Assembly (NCBI GenBank): GCA_026168455.1
Contig: CM047430.1
Location: 1,689,473 to 1,753,472 of the forward strand
Direction of reading: 5' to 3'
From: Theocolax elegans
Lineage: Eukaryota > Arthropoda > Insecta > Hymenoptera > Cerocephalidae
Length of the DNA: 64,000 nucleotides
Below are positions 20,691 to 31,701 of the stretch, piece by piece. Position numbers and translations under genes: made by a program. Under the pieces are notes generated by a model. It was given only the letters and a program-made list of their open reading frames with translations, was not told where the DNA came from and ran no database searches. Each line of letters begins with the position of its first letter. Position 1 is the stretch's first letter.

Positions 20691-23215
20691 AAATAGACAA
20701 TTAAAAATAATTTGTATTATTATTGTCGCTTTTTCTAAAATAAAAACCTTAAATACTCTGTTTAATTCCAGACAAGGCAACCTAACGCAAGCACGGTTCA
20801 ATGTAATAAAAATCGAATAGAAAGTATTGACCAGGCTCTTACTAAATTGATTGTGAAAAATATGCTTCCGATTTCTATCGTTGAATCTCTCGGATTTAAC
20901 GATGTTATGGCTGTTGTAGAGCCAGGATAGAAAGTTCCTTGTAAAGAAACAATCATGAAAAGAATTGAACTTCTTTACAATCTGACAAAGGTAAATGACA
21001 CACAAATAATTATTATTATTTTATGTGGTGATGTACTAAAATATTAAATTATTCATTTATAAATCTTATTTTTGTCAAAAAAAATTGAAGGAGACGATCA
21101 AGAAGGAATTGCAGTCTGCATCCTCGGTTGTCGCTATATCTGATTGCTGGAGTTCACGAGTGCAAAATGCATATTTAACAGTGTTAGTGCACTATGTAAA
21201 CGAATCATGGGAGCCAAAATCTTTATGTTTGGCTACGCAAGAAGCTGATGAACGTCATACTGCGGAAAATCTGTCTTGCAGAATTTCAGAAATCATTAAA
21301 GATTTTGGATTAAATGGCAAGGTTACGACCGTTGTTACCGACAATGCAGCTAACGCTGTGAATTCGGTCAACTTAATGGATGATCTTGAAGAGATGATTG
21401 ATGTGCAATGCGCAGCTCATACACTTCAATTGGCAGTAAGGGACGGATTAAAATTAAAAAATATTAAGGATTTATGTTCGAAAGTTAGCAAATTGGTTGC
21501 ACATTTTAAACACTCCAATGTCGCTAGTTACGCTTTGGAAGAGAAACAGCAAATGCTAGGAATAAAAAAACTAAAATTAATTCAAGACTGTTCTACTCGT
21601 TGGAATTCCACATTTTTTATGATAGAAAGGTTAGTTAAAATAATTAATTTCACCACAATTTAATATTTAGTTGAATATGAAAAAGTTTGTTATTTTTATC
21701 ACATTTATTAATTTGTATAGTAAATATGTCTGTTCCACCATTACCTTCAATTAATTCGGGTACTTTACCTTATAATGTTTCAAAATTTATAATTATAAAA
21801 ATTAAAAATATCCATGTATACAAAGTACAATTTTTTTATTTTAGTAAAATTATTGATAAATAATTACAAACTTTTTTAATTTCAGTAAAAAAATTGTAAA
21901 ATCATTTTTCTACGAAAAAATGCATTATTTTAATCTGCATAACTTCTAGGATATTAGAAAACAGATTGGCAGTGCAGGCCGTCATAGCTGACCGTACATC
22001 TACGAAAGCACACGTGGCAGCTAAGTTAGATATATGCGAAGTGGAGTGGAAGCAGCTGGAAGATATTGCCGATGTTCTTAGACCTCTAGAACTATCGACA
22101 ACCGTCTTATGTGCCGATTTCTCGTCCATTTCTCTGGTTCGTCCATTAATTAGAACACTAATTGATAATCATTTGCAGACAGTAGAAGAAGCAGAAAGCG
22201 ATACAAACGATATGCGAAATACTATTCGAAATAGTTTAAGCAAACGATTTCACATGAGTTTTGATCATGAAGTCACCGCAAGACATATTGCTTCGTTTCT
22301 TGATCCACGATATAAGGATTTAGCTGCTGAAGGACCAGCAGCTAAGGTTTTAATTAAACAAACGGTCCGAAAAATGATTTTACAATCTGCACCTGTGCCC
22401 TCTTCGGAAACTGTGGATCAAAAACAAAGTGCCTTGGATATTTTATTTAAAGTACCTGCACCGCAATCGAATAGTGCAGAGAATCAATTTAAAAAATACG
22501 AAATTGAGCCTAGTATTTCGCACAACCTGTGTCCCTTCCAGTGGTGGAAGAACCATGCAGAAAAATTTCCAAGTTTCGTAGCATTAAGTAAAAAGTATTT
22601 AGCAATACCTGCTACATCAACTGCATCTGAACGAGTTTTTTCAACGGCAGGTAATATAGTCACCACGAAAAGGACGAGTTTAAACTCCGAAAATTTAGAT
22701 AAATTAATTTTTTTATATCAAAATAGAAAATTACTTACATAAATTATATTTTTTGTTACTTTGTTTTGCTTTCTGTATTAAACTTGTATTATGAAAATTT
22801 GTTATGAATCGTATTATTATTATGTTATTATGTTATTATGTAATTGTATTATTATGTTGTTTTGTACTTCTACTATTATGCTATTGTGCGATTGTATTAT
22901 GAAAATATACAGAACTCTTTTTGGCAAATACACCTGATTTCAAATGATGATAATGTTATTAAATTTAATTCATGATTACTTAGAAAAATACTAATTATTG
23001 TCGGTTTCGATTACCAAAAAGTGATTTCAAAAGGAATACCGAATGAAAGAAAATCCGTACGATCCGGATCCCGGATCCGTACGATCTGGATCTTGGATCC
23101 GTAAGATCCGGATACTCTAAAGTATCCGGATCTACGAATCTGAGATTCGGATCTATTCGAATCTCGGATATCCGGATCTCCGAATCTTCGGATAATCGGC
23201 AGCCCTAGTCTAAAG

Positions 23216-24059
23216 TAAGATCTCCAGTTCCTTACTAAGGAATCCAAGCTGGAGATCGAGGATGAAACGCCTTTAATTGATTTAAAAGGCTGTGCTCTGA
23301 GAAATTCCACCAACCACATTTGAAATTTTTTTTTTTTTTTTTTTTTTCCGTCTTATTAAGTTTTTATTCATTTTATACTACAATCAATTAAATTTTATAT
23401 TTTTGTTGACTTAGCTTGTCTTAGTCTTTTTTCAAACACTCATCCAGTGAGGTTTCTAAAGCGGCTGGTATTAATACAGTCCGCCTTACTTGAGATGTGA
23501 GGAATGTTTCTTTGGCTTGTAAAGATCAATAAATTCATTTATCATATAAATAATTATTGTTTTGAGCTGTTAATACTTACTATTGTTATCGTTGAAACAG
23601 GGTAATTAGCAGTCTTAACCAGTCGCATTGTCTTTACGCTTTGTTCATAATTTTTGCTCACTTATCAGGATGTATTTGACAGTATTTTTCTAAATTTTAC
23701 TATACTATGTATGAAAATGTATGCAAATGTATATTATTTAGAATTTTTACTATACCGCATAGTAAAATTTTATTCTGATATATAGCATAATTTTATAGAA
23801 GTATATTAAATTTTCTTCATAAATCGAGTTTGTGTTCCGATTACTGAAAAGTATAGCAATTTTTAATCATACATTTCTCTCCGTGTGAACGTGACATTAC
23901 CATATACAACCTTTTTTTTAAATTTTTTAATTTTTGTAATAAAAAATTAAACTTGTAACCACTTCACAGCGTTGTTTTTGCGTTTGGAAGTAGAAAATAC
24001 AAAAAATATGCTGTTTCCATGAAAGTAATAATACAATTACTTATACAACCGTCAACGAC
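23216..24059. other. AT-rich sequence without recognised genes
   Basis: It holds a poly-T run at about 23327-23346. I see no ORF, terminal repeat or tandem structure otherwise. Confidence 0.5.
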
Positions 24060-24235
24060 TTTATGAAAAAAACTTGAAAATACTTACGTTTTAAGTTTAG
24101 GATAACTTTCGGACAAATGGATTCCAGTATCTAAAATTTTTTTTATTTTCTGTAAAAGTTTACCAGTGTGTTTCTAAAATTTGGTGCATTTTAATATTTT
24201 CATCATACCACTTCACGTGGAATGTCTCATGTACA
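24060..24235 (-). mobile_element. Fragment of a P2-like foldback arm
   Basis: The end, AATTTGGTGCATTTTAATATTTTCATCATACCACTTCACGTGGAATGTCTCAT read in parts, is a diverged version of the P2 right arm (2560-2692). The preceding GATTCCAGTATCTAAA also matches. Only one arm is present. Confidence 0.65.
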
Positions 24236-24664
24236 TACATAAATGATACCTCGGATTTTTACATAAAGTTTTTTAATTTTTCTTCATGAATTGAACGAAA
24301 ACTTAGTACTAATGATGAATGATTAAATAATAAATATTGAGTAATGAAAATTCAACAATTAAAAAATGCCGAACGTATAGTTAAATGTATAATAGGGGCT
24401 AGCGAACATTATAGCGCCGGTGGCATAAATACACACCTTGACGTAGAATATTGTAATCATTGGTAATAAATCTAGAGTAGTTTATATAATTAAGTAGTTT
24501 AAATTGTAGTAAGTATTATATGGTGGAAATTGTAGATATGAAAAGAAAAGGATGTAACTTAACGAATGTGAATGTATATTGTTATATCTACTATATAAAT
24601 AATAATACTTTTTACAAGTTCGATAAATTTCGATTAATCATTATGTTAATAATATTTGTTATAG
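24236..24664. other. Putative intronic sequence upstream of the host exon
   Basis: AT-rich. An open frame from 24520 runs into the exon, but only the part after the acceptor at 24664 resembles a protein family. Confidence 0.4.
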
Positions 24665-24832
24665 GTGTGGAAATGAAGATTAAACACTTCTACTATCGAT
24701 ATATTATTCAGCCTATTTGTATTAGCGAAATGTGTATTGTAGAAGATTTTAAAAGCGGTTTAAGAATTGGAGCTAGTGTTACATTGGCTGAAATGGAAAA
24801 GGTACTTTTGCATCGAATAAAAACTAAATCTG
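24665..24832 (+). CDS. Exon of a xanthine dehydrogenase/aldehyde oxidase-like gene (FAD domain), partial
   Basis: The frame after the acceptor (TTTGTTATAG, 24655-24664) reads GVEMKIKHFYY, then SEM, then SGLRIGASVTLAEMEKVLLH. It ends at a donor TCTG|GTAAGA (24832/24833). This matches the FAD-binding part of molybdenum hydroxylases, where a Gly-Ile-Glu-Met-Lys-Phe-Lys-like block precedes a Gly-Ala-Ala/Ser-Val-Thr-Leu segment. In that family the FAD domain passes electrons between the iron-sulphur clusters and FAD. Neighbouring exons were not found in about 400 bp downstream, where a palindromic element starts. It is either one exon of a gene with long introns or a relic. The residues seen include no stop or frameshift. 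Confidence 0.6.
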
Positions 24833-25213
24833 GTAAGAAAATTTTAAAATAAAAAATTTCTTATAGAAGTTATAAAAAAATCATTCTTGATTAAATAATT
24901 GTTGAGATATATATGTAGGTACAGGGAAATAATAGTCAAAATGGATTGCTTATAAAAATAATTGTAGCGCGCGGTCTTATATTATTGAAATTATTGATTA
25001 GGATGACAGATTCTTGGAGTATATGGTTTTCGTCTGTTGCAAATGGAGCAACAATATTTAAGTAGCTACGGAATACACAAAAAGTATATTTTCTGCTTAT
25101 AATGTTGATCGCAGTAAAAAAAGTAAAATATACTTATGTATAGGTTGTCAAGAGGTAGTTAGTAGCTGTCAACTATATTATTTAAGCAATGTGTTACGTT
25201 TGGTCAATCTCAA
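24833..25213. other. Sequence between host exon and palindromic element
   Basis: AT-rich. No recognised exon or repeat. Confidence 0.4.
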
Positions 25214-26553
25214 CCCGGTCGAAAAAAAATAACTGAAAATTTAACTAAAAAATTTACTTAAAAATTTAGTTAAAAAAGTAGCTATTATCAGTTAAATTTT
25301 CAATTACAAGGATTTAATTTTTTCAGAATAATATTTAATTAAAAATTTGTATTTGATTATTATTAGCTATATTTTTAACTGAATATTTAAGTAAATGTTT
25401 TGTTGCCCTTAAAACATAAATTCAGTTGAAAATTCAGTTAATTAAATATTTAATTGAAAATGTCACTATTATTAAGCAAATTTTTAATTATATAATTTGG
25501 TTATTATTAGCTATATTTTTAACTGCATATTTAACTAACTATTTAGTTGCACTGGAAACAAAAATATAGTTCAAAATTTAATTATTTCACCGTTTACGAA
25601 ATTTAATTATTATCACCGGAATATTTAATTAAGTATTAAATTGAAGATGCCAACGTTGTGACAACGTTGTGGCGACGTTATTTTAGCAACATTCCAACGT
25701 TATGAAAAATGCTCGAAAATAATTAGAGGTAAACAGTCAAACCGATATTTAAATTTAAATATTTCACATTGAACTATAAAAACAATTGTTCGTTTAAATA
25801 TCGGTTTCACTGTTTACCTCCAATTATTTTCGAGTTATATCCTTCGGCTATTCCTAACAGCATTCAACGTTGTGGAAACGTTGTGCCAACATTAATTTAG
25901 CAACATTCCAAAGTTGTTATGAAAGTTGCGGCAATGTTGGAGAAACGTTGCTGTAACGTGGGAGATTTCCGCTAATATTTTGAAAATTGCCGCAATGGGT
26001 GGAAACCAACGTTGAAACAACGTCTAAGTAACGCTGAAGAGCAATGAACATTTCCCACGTGGTAACTTTCATAACGTTAGAATGTTGCTAAAATAATGTC
26101 GCCACAACATTGTCACAACGTTGGCATCTTCAATTTAATACTTAATTAAATATTCCGGTGATAATAATTAAATTTCATAATTGGTGTATTAATTAAATTT
26201 TTAACAATATTTTTGTTTCCAGTGCAACTAAATAGTTAGATAATATTCAGTTAAAAATATAGCTAATAATAACCAAATTATATAATTAAAAATTTGTTTA
26301 ATAATAGTTACATTTTCAATTAAATATTTAATTAACTGAATTTTCAACTGCATTTTTGTTTTATGAGCAACAAAACATTTACTTAAATAATCAGTTAAAA
26401 ATATAGCTAATAATAATCAAATTTTTAATTAAATATTATTCTGAAAAATTTGAATCCTTGTACTTGAAAATTTAACTGATAATAGCTACCTTTTTAACTA
26501 AATTTTTAAGTAAATTTTTTATTTAAATTTTTAGTTATTTTTTTTCGACCGGG
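25214..26553. mobile_element. Palindromic element P4, 1.34 kb
   Basis: The ends are CCCGGTCGAAAAAAAATAACT and its complement. The arms (about 25214-25700 and 26050-26553) are inverted, AT-rich copies. The middle is built from CAACGTTG-containing words (AACGTTGTG, CAACATTCCAA). No coding capacity. No clear target duplication was found. The termini are unlike P1 and P2, so this is a separate family. Confidence 0.75.
25713..25838. repeat. Small hairpin nested in the left half of P4
   Basis: TCGAAAATAATTAGAGGTAA and its near-complement TTACCTCCAATTATTTTCGA flank a second stem (AACCGATATTTA/TAAATATCGGTT) with a loop of about 45 bp. It has no partner at the mirror position in the right arm, so it may be a miniature element inserted in P4. 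Confidence 0.6.
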
Positions 26554-26631
26554 AAATGAGAATATATTGGTTGATATTAGGTTGTTACCTAAGTCAGTAG
26601 TATGTAAGCAGGTATAGGGAGTTATATCAAA

Positions 26632-29465
26632 ATGCAGAAAACGATTGCACGGAAATGTAGTAATAAATGTCAAATTATGTTTGAAAAATTAAGTTTGAAA
26701 AGTCAGAAAACGAATGCATGGAAATTGTATAGCAGCAGTTGTCAAAATGATAATTGTATAATTTTATGATAACAATTCGTGCATCGTCTGCCCAACAAAA
26801 TGCAGAAAACGATCGCATAGAATTATGTATAGCAATACTTGTATAGTTGATTATTGTAATAATTTTAGTTTCAAAATTCCTGCATCGTCTGCGGATAATA
26901 ATGCAGAAAACGATTGCATGGAAAATGTATAGCAGTATTTGTCAAAATGATAATTGTATAATTTTATGATAACAATTCATGCATCGTCTGCCCAACAAAA
27001 TGCAGAATACGATTGCACGGAAAATGTAGTAATAAATGTCAAATTATGTTTATATAAATTAAGTTGTAAAATTCTTGCATCATCTGCATATCAAAATGCA
27101 GAAAACGATTGCACGGAAATGTAGTAATAAATGTCAAATTATGTTGAAATGTAGTAATAAGTGTCAAATTAAGTTTGAAAAGTCAGAAAACGAATGCATG
27201 GAAATTGTATAGCAGCAGTTGTCAAAATGATCATTGTATAATTTTTCGAATGCACGGAAAATGTAGTAATACATGCCAATTATGTTTATAAAAATTAAGT
27301 TTGAAAAGTCAGAAAACGAATGCATGGAAATTGTATAGCAGCAGTTGTCAAAATGATTATTGTATAATTTTTGGTAACAATTCTTGCATCGTCTGCCTAA
27401 CAAAATGCAGAAAACGATTGCATGGTAAATGTATAGCAGTAGTTGTCTAAATTATTATTTTATAATTTTATGGTAAGAATCCGTGCATCGTCTGCCTAAC
27501 AAAATGCAGAAAACGATCGCATAGAATTATGTATAGCAATAGTTTTTTCACCACACGTAGACCGAAAGTACCACATTCCCTCCCGGCACCGAAAGAGGAA
27601 TGTGTTATTTTCGGCCTACTGGTGGTGAAAAATAGTATACATCCCACGGGAGGTAAAATGGTCATCCCATAGCACATGTTTGCCACCCTCGCCTTCGGCT
27701 CAGGTGCCAATTTACGTGTGCTATGGACTGACCAATACTTTACCTCCCTAGGTGTGTAATATACTATTTAATTGATTATTGTAATAATTTTGGTTTCAAA
27801 ATTCCTGCATCGACTGCGGATAAAAATGCAGAAAACGATTGCACGGAAAATGTAGTAATACATGTCAAATTATGTATATAAAAATTAAGTTTGAAAAGTC
27901 AGAAAACGAATGCATGGAAATTGTATAGCAGCAGTTGTTAAAATGATCATTGTATAATTTTTGGTAACAGTTCTTGCATCGTCTGCCTAACAAAATGCAG
28001 AAAACGATTGCATTGGAAAATGTATAGCAGTAGTTATCAAAATGATTTGTTTATAATTTTAATGTAACAATCCGTGCATCGTCTGCCGAACAAAATAAAG
28101 AAAATGATTGTATGGAAAATGTATAGCAGTATTTGTCAAAATGATCTTTGTATAATTTTATGTTAACAATTCGTGCATCGTCTGCCCAACATAATGCCGA
28201 AAATGATCGCATAGAATTATGTATAGCTATAGTTGTTTAACTGATTATTGTAATAATTTTGGTTCAAAATTCCTGCATCGTCTGCGGATAAAAATACAGA
28301 AAACGATGCACGGAAAATGTAGTAATAAATGTCAAATTATGTATATAAAAATTAGGTTGAAAAATTCCTGCATTATCTGCGTATCAAAATGCAGAAAACG
28401 ATTGCACGGAAAATGTAGTAATAATTGTCAAATTATGTTTATAAAAATTAAGTTTGAAAAGACAGAAAACGATTGCATGGAAATTGTATAGCAGCAGTTC
28501 TCAAAATGATTATTGTATAATTTTTGGTAACAATTCTTGCATCGTCTGCCCAACATAATGCCGAAAACGATCGCATAGAATTATGTATAGCAATAGTTGT
28601 TTAATTGATTATTGTAATAATTTTGGTTCAAAATTCCTGCATCGTCTGCGGATAAAAATGCAGAAAACGATTGCACGGAAAATGTAGTAATAAATGTCAA
28701 ATTATGTTTATAAAATTTATGTTGTAAAATTCTTGCATTATCTGCATATCAAAATGCAGAAAACGATTGCATGGAGAATGTATAGCAGTAGTTTTCAAAA
28801 TGATATTAAATAATTTTCTGGTAACAATCCGTGCATCGTCTGCCTAACAAAATGCAGAAAACGTTCGCATAGAATTATGTATAGCAATAGTTGTATAATT
28901 GATTATTGTAATAATTTGGATTCAAAATTCCTGCATCGTCTGCGGATAAAATAGCAGTAGTTGTCAAAATGATCATTGTATAATTTTATGGTAACAATTC
29001 GTGCATCGTCTGCCCAACAAAATGCAGAAAAAGATGGCATAGAATTATGTATAGCAATAGTTGTTAAATTGATTATTGTAATAATTTTGGTATTAAAATT
29101 CTTGCATCATCTGCAGATAAAAATGCAGAAAACGATTGCATGGTAAATGTATAGCAGTAGTTGTCAAAATGATCAATGTATGATTTTATGGTAACAATTC
29201 GTTCATCGTCTGCCCAACAAAATGCAGAAAACGATCGCACGGAATTATGTATACCAATAGTTGTTTAATTGAATATTGTAATAATTTTGTTTTGAAAATT
29301 CCTGCATTGTCTGCGTACCGAAATGCAGAAAACGATTTTTATTGGAAATTGTATAGCAGTATTTGTCAAAATGTTCAATGTATAATTTTATGGTAACAAT
29401 TCGTGCATCGTCTGCCCAACATAATGCCGAAAACGATCGCATAGAATTATGTATAGCAATAGTTG
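26632..29465. repeat. Satellite array, unit about 99 bp (shorter units about 70 bp)
   Basis: Roughly 28 diverged units, each with ATGCAGAAAACGATNGCA and TGCATCGTCTGC, spaced mostly 97-101 bp with some shorter. At least three subtypes can be told apart by the following word (GCATGGAAAATGTATAGCAG, GCACGGAAAATGTAGTAATA, GCATAGAATTATGTATAGCA), and they recur in a mixed order. The two key words form an imperfect dyad (TGCATCGT...ACGATTGCA with CTGC...GCAG inside). Short ORFs in the array are by-products. Confidence 0.88.
27543..27770. other. Two-hairpin insertion inside the satellite
   Basis: The satellite is interrupted by about 225 bp of different, GC-richer DNA. It folds as two adjacent inverted repeats. 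The first pairs TTTTCACCAC and CCACATTCC with GGAATGTG and GTGGTGAAAA (27543-27632). The second pairs ATAGTATAC, GGGAGGTAAA and CATAGCACA with TGTGCTATGG, TTTACCTCCC and GTATACTAT (27633-27770), with a GCCTTCGGC apical stem. Satellite sequence resumes on the far side. Confidence 0.65.
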
Positions 29466-29467
29466 TT

Positions 29468-30438
29468 TATCGAGGGTATTTAGGGAATTTCTTAGGAAAT
29501 TCGGGATAATACCAATAATAATGTGATTTCCTGGATATGTCGGGAATTTCTGAGGAAATTCGGGATAACACCAATTATAGCGGGATTTTCTGGATATTTC
29601 GGGAATTTGTGAGGCTTTTCGGCATGACTCCACTGATTATGGAATTTCCTGGATATTAGGGAATTCTGAGGAAGTTCGGGATAACACTAGTAATAACGGG
29701 TTTTTCTGGATAAGTAGGGAATTTCTGAGGAAATTCGGGATAACACCAATAATTGCGGGATTTTCTAGATATTTCGGGAATTTCTGAGGTTTTTCCATAT
29801 TACTCCACTAATTATGGAATTGCTTCGATATTTAGGGAATTTCTGAGGGTTTTCCGAATCACTCCACTAATTATGGAATTTCCTGGATATTTAGGGAATT
29901 TCTGAGGAAATTCGGGATAACACGAATAATAACGGGATTTTCTGGATATTTACGGAATTTCTGTGGAAATTCGGGATAACACCAATAATAACGGGATTTT
30001 CTGGATATTTCGGGAATTTCTGAGGTTTTTTGGAATGACTCCACTTATTACGGAATTTCCTGGATATTTAGTGAATATCTGAGGAAATTCGGGATAATAC
30101 CAATAATAATGTGATTTCCTGGATATTTCGGGAATTTCTGTGGAAATTCGGGATAACACTAATAATTGCCGGAATTATTGAGGTTTTTCGAATTACTCCA
30201 CTAATTATGGAATTTCCTGGATATTTAGGGAATTTCTGAGGCTTTTCGGCATGACTCCACTGATTATGGAATTTCCTGGATATTTAGGGAATTTCTGAGG
30301 AAGTTCGGGATAACACTAGTAATAACGGGTTTTTCTGGATAAGTAGGGAATTTCTGAGGAAATTCGGGATAACACCAATAATTGCGGGAATTCTGGATAT
30401 TTCGGGAATTTCTGAGGTTTTTCCATATTACTCCACTA
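29468..30438. repeat. Satellite array, unit 59 bp
   Basis: About 16 units of 59 bp with the core GGGAATTTCTGAGGAAATTC and TTTCTGGATATTT. Two subtypes alternate: one with GGGATAACACCAATAATAACGGG and one with GAATGACTCCACTAATTATGG. Each core is a small dyad (GAATTTC/GAAATTC). The array runs into the assembly gap, so its length is unknown. Confidence 0.88.
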
Positions 30439-30538
30439 NNNNNNNNNNNNNNNNNNNNNNNNNNNNNNNNNNNNNNNNNNNNNNNNNNNNNNNNNNNNNN
30501 NNNNNNNNNNNNNNNNNNNNNNNNNNNNNNNNNNNNNN
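30439..30538. other. Assembly gap, 100 N
   Basis: Exactly 100 N, a conventional placeholder for a gap of unknown size. It falls at the edge of the 59-bp satellite. Confidence 0.97.
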
Positions 30539-30546
30539 ATTTTTAT

Positions 30547-31270
30547 TGTAACGCGAGAGCCGGTCCGCGTTGTCAAAAATATACGTTTAACAAGCAAACT
30601 TCAAAAACAAAAAATTTTTACCCTTGCACAGATGTTACAATTTTTATTAAGTTAGAAAATTAAATAATCCCGATTTTCCGACTAACCTACTCGAAATTAT
30701 GGACTCGGTATGTAAATTTTAAAATTCAAATTTACTATTATTTACGTGTAATTAATTAAAAAAATTATTATTACCGACCTCGAATTTCTTTTAACCATAC
30801 TAAACAACAATAAAAGAAAATCCGGTTCAAACTTATAAATTATTGTCTAAATACAATAATGTAAAGGTCAGAATTAATCGCAACCCGATTAATCTATTGG
30901 CCGGTAATAACAAATATACTAATTAACGTAACTAATATATAATAAAAAATTACACGTAATATCCACACGTACTTAAAAAACATTAAATTTAAAATAAATT
31001 GATCACAAGAAAATCAATTAAATTAAATTAGATTCACTACCTATGTAAGCGCAGCTAGTATCACAAAAAGAAACGCAATCTAAAAATTTACGTTGTGCGC
31101 CTCGTAGGCGCAATTTGGAAATTAACGTTGGGCGTCATAAAACCCAATCTATGAATTTACGTTGGGCACTATGTAAGAGATTGGTTGCCGCACGGATGTT
31201 TATTTTAATATCGCGGCTGCTCAGCGGTACAAATAAACGTATTCTTCCCGTGTTGCGGCGGCGGTTACAT
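30547..31270 (-). mobile_element. Relic of a Gypsy-1-like LTR end and leader (minus strand)
   Basis: Read on the minus strand, 31270-31173 resembles the 3' part of the Gypsy-1 LTR (TACCGCCGCC, CTGAGC, ending CTCTTACA). It is followed by TAGTGCCCAACGT, similar to the Gypsy-1 primer-binding site TGGCGCCCAACGT. Two more variants of GCGCCCAACGTTAATTT follow in tandem. Both ends of the segment read TGTAAC inward. Alternatively it is a solo LTR of another family. Confidence 0.4.
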
Positions 31271-31701
31271 TGACTTATGCAGTATTATAAAGAGTATGTA
31301 TAGAGATATAAAAAGTTAGTGTCGCAAACACGAAGATGCAGTGTAAGCGTTATCAAGTAACTCGAGTCTACTCGTGCGTCACTCGCGTATTATTTCTTAG
31401 ACAGTGCGATAAAAATAATCAATGAATTTCGTGACCGTGTGAACAATGAAATTAGAAAATTAGCGGTCATTCAAATTATAACAATCATGCATTAAATAAG
31501 TAATTATTAATATATATATGTTTGAATCTTCTATATTTTAAATTGTAAAATTCATGCAATTTATCAATAAGTATTTGAATACAATCATGCCAAAATTATA
31601 GAAATGTTTGTAAGAAAATAGCAAAATATGAAATAATGATAATGCATTTACCTTGTTCTGTATTTTTTTTCAGACGAAAATCCCACCTCCGCTGTCACCA
31701 A
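31271..31701 (-). mobile_element. Gypsy-2 copy E: leader fragment and primer-binding site
   Basis: The minus-strand complement matches the first 430 bp of the internal leader of copies A (33627 onward) and B. It begins with TTGGTGACAGCGGAGGTGGG next to the LTR. It is cut off at 31271 by the adjacent LTR-like relic. Confidence 0.85.

Larger units (their letters stand above)
19679..22742 (+). pseudogene. hAT transposase (BED finger), five exons, one internal stop
   Basis: Exons: 19679-19863, 20086-20269, 20772-20990, 21091-21629 and 21950-22742. All have GT-AG borders and compatible phases, giving 639 codons. Exon 1 is a BED zinc finger with C23, C26, H42 and H47. The catalytic acidic residues are D214 (SDCWSS), D280 (TDNAAN) and E602 in the C-terminal dimerisation region (SERVFSTAGN). 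An insertion-domain block with CAAHTLQLAV lies in between. The only lesion I find is TAG at 20928-20930 (codon 176), after the VVEPG motif. The protein would cut and rejoin the TIRs described above. Exon 4 has a weak polypyrimidine tract. The pattern resembles the Ac/ZBED branch of hAT. Confidence 0.9.
18637..23207 (+). mobile_element. hAT DNA transposon, nearly intact
   Basis: The terminal inverted repeats are TAGGGCTGCCGATT and its complement AATCGGCAGCCCTA, flanked by a perfect 8-bp duplication GTCTAAAG (18629-18636 and 23208-23215). Eight-base duplications are the hAT signature. The outer 200 bp at each end are built from repeated GGATCCGAATC/AGATCCGGAT words and form a longer imperfect inverted repeat, including CTCTAAAGTATCCGGATC on both sides. 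The single gene encodes a BED-finger hAT transposase. A Penelope fragment sits inside intron 2. Confidence 0.93.

Noticed and set aside
24520..24664. N-terminal extension of the xanthine dehydrogenase-like frame
   Set aside because: Low-complexity, Tyr/Asn-rich translation of AT-rich DNA ahead of a good splice acceptor. Treated as intron.
27164..29633. Minus- and plus-strand ORFs of 65-90 codons in the satellites
   Set aside because: Recurrent peptides simply reflect the tandem units. No start context or family.
26632..30438. CRISPR-like direct repeats
   Set aside because: Units are 59-99 bp, diverged, without constant repeats and unique spacers, in a eukaryotic context. They are satellites.
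30382..30663. ORF crossing the N gap
   Set aside because: More than a third of it is unknown sequence. Not a gene.
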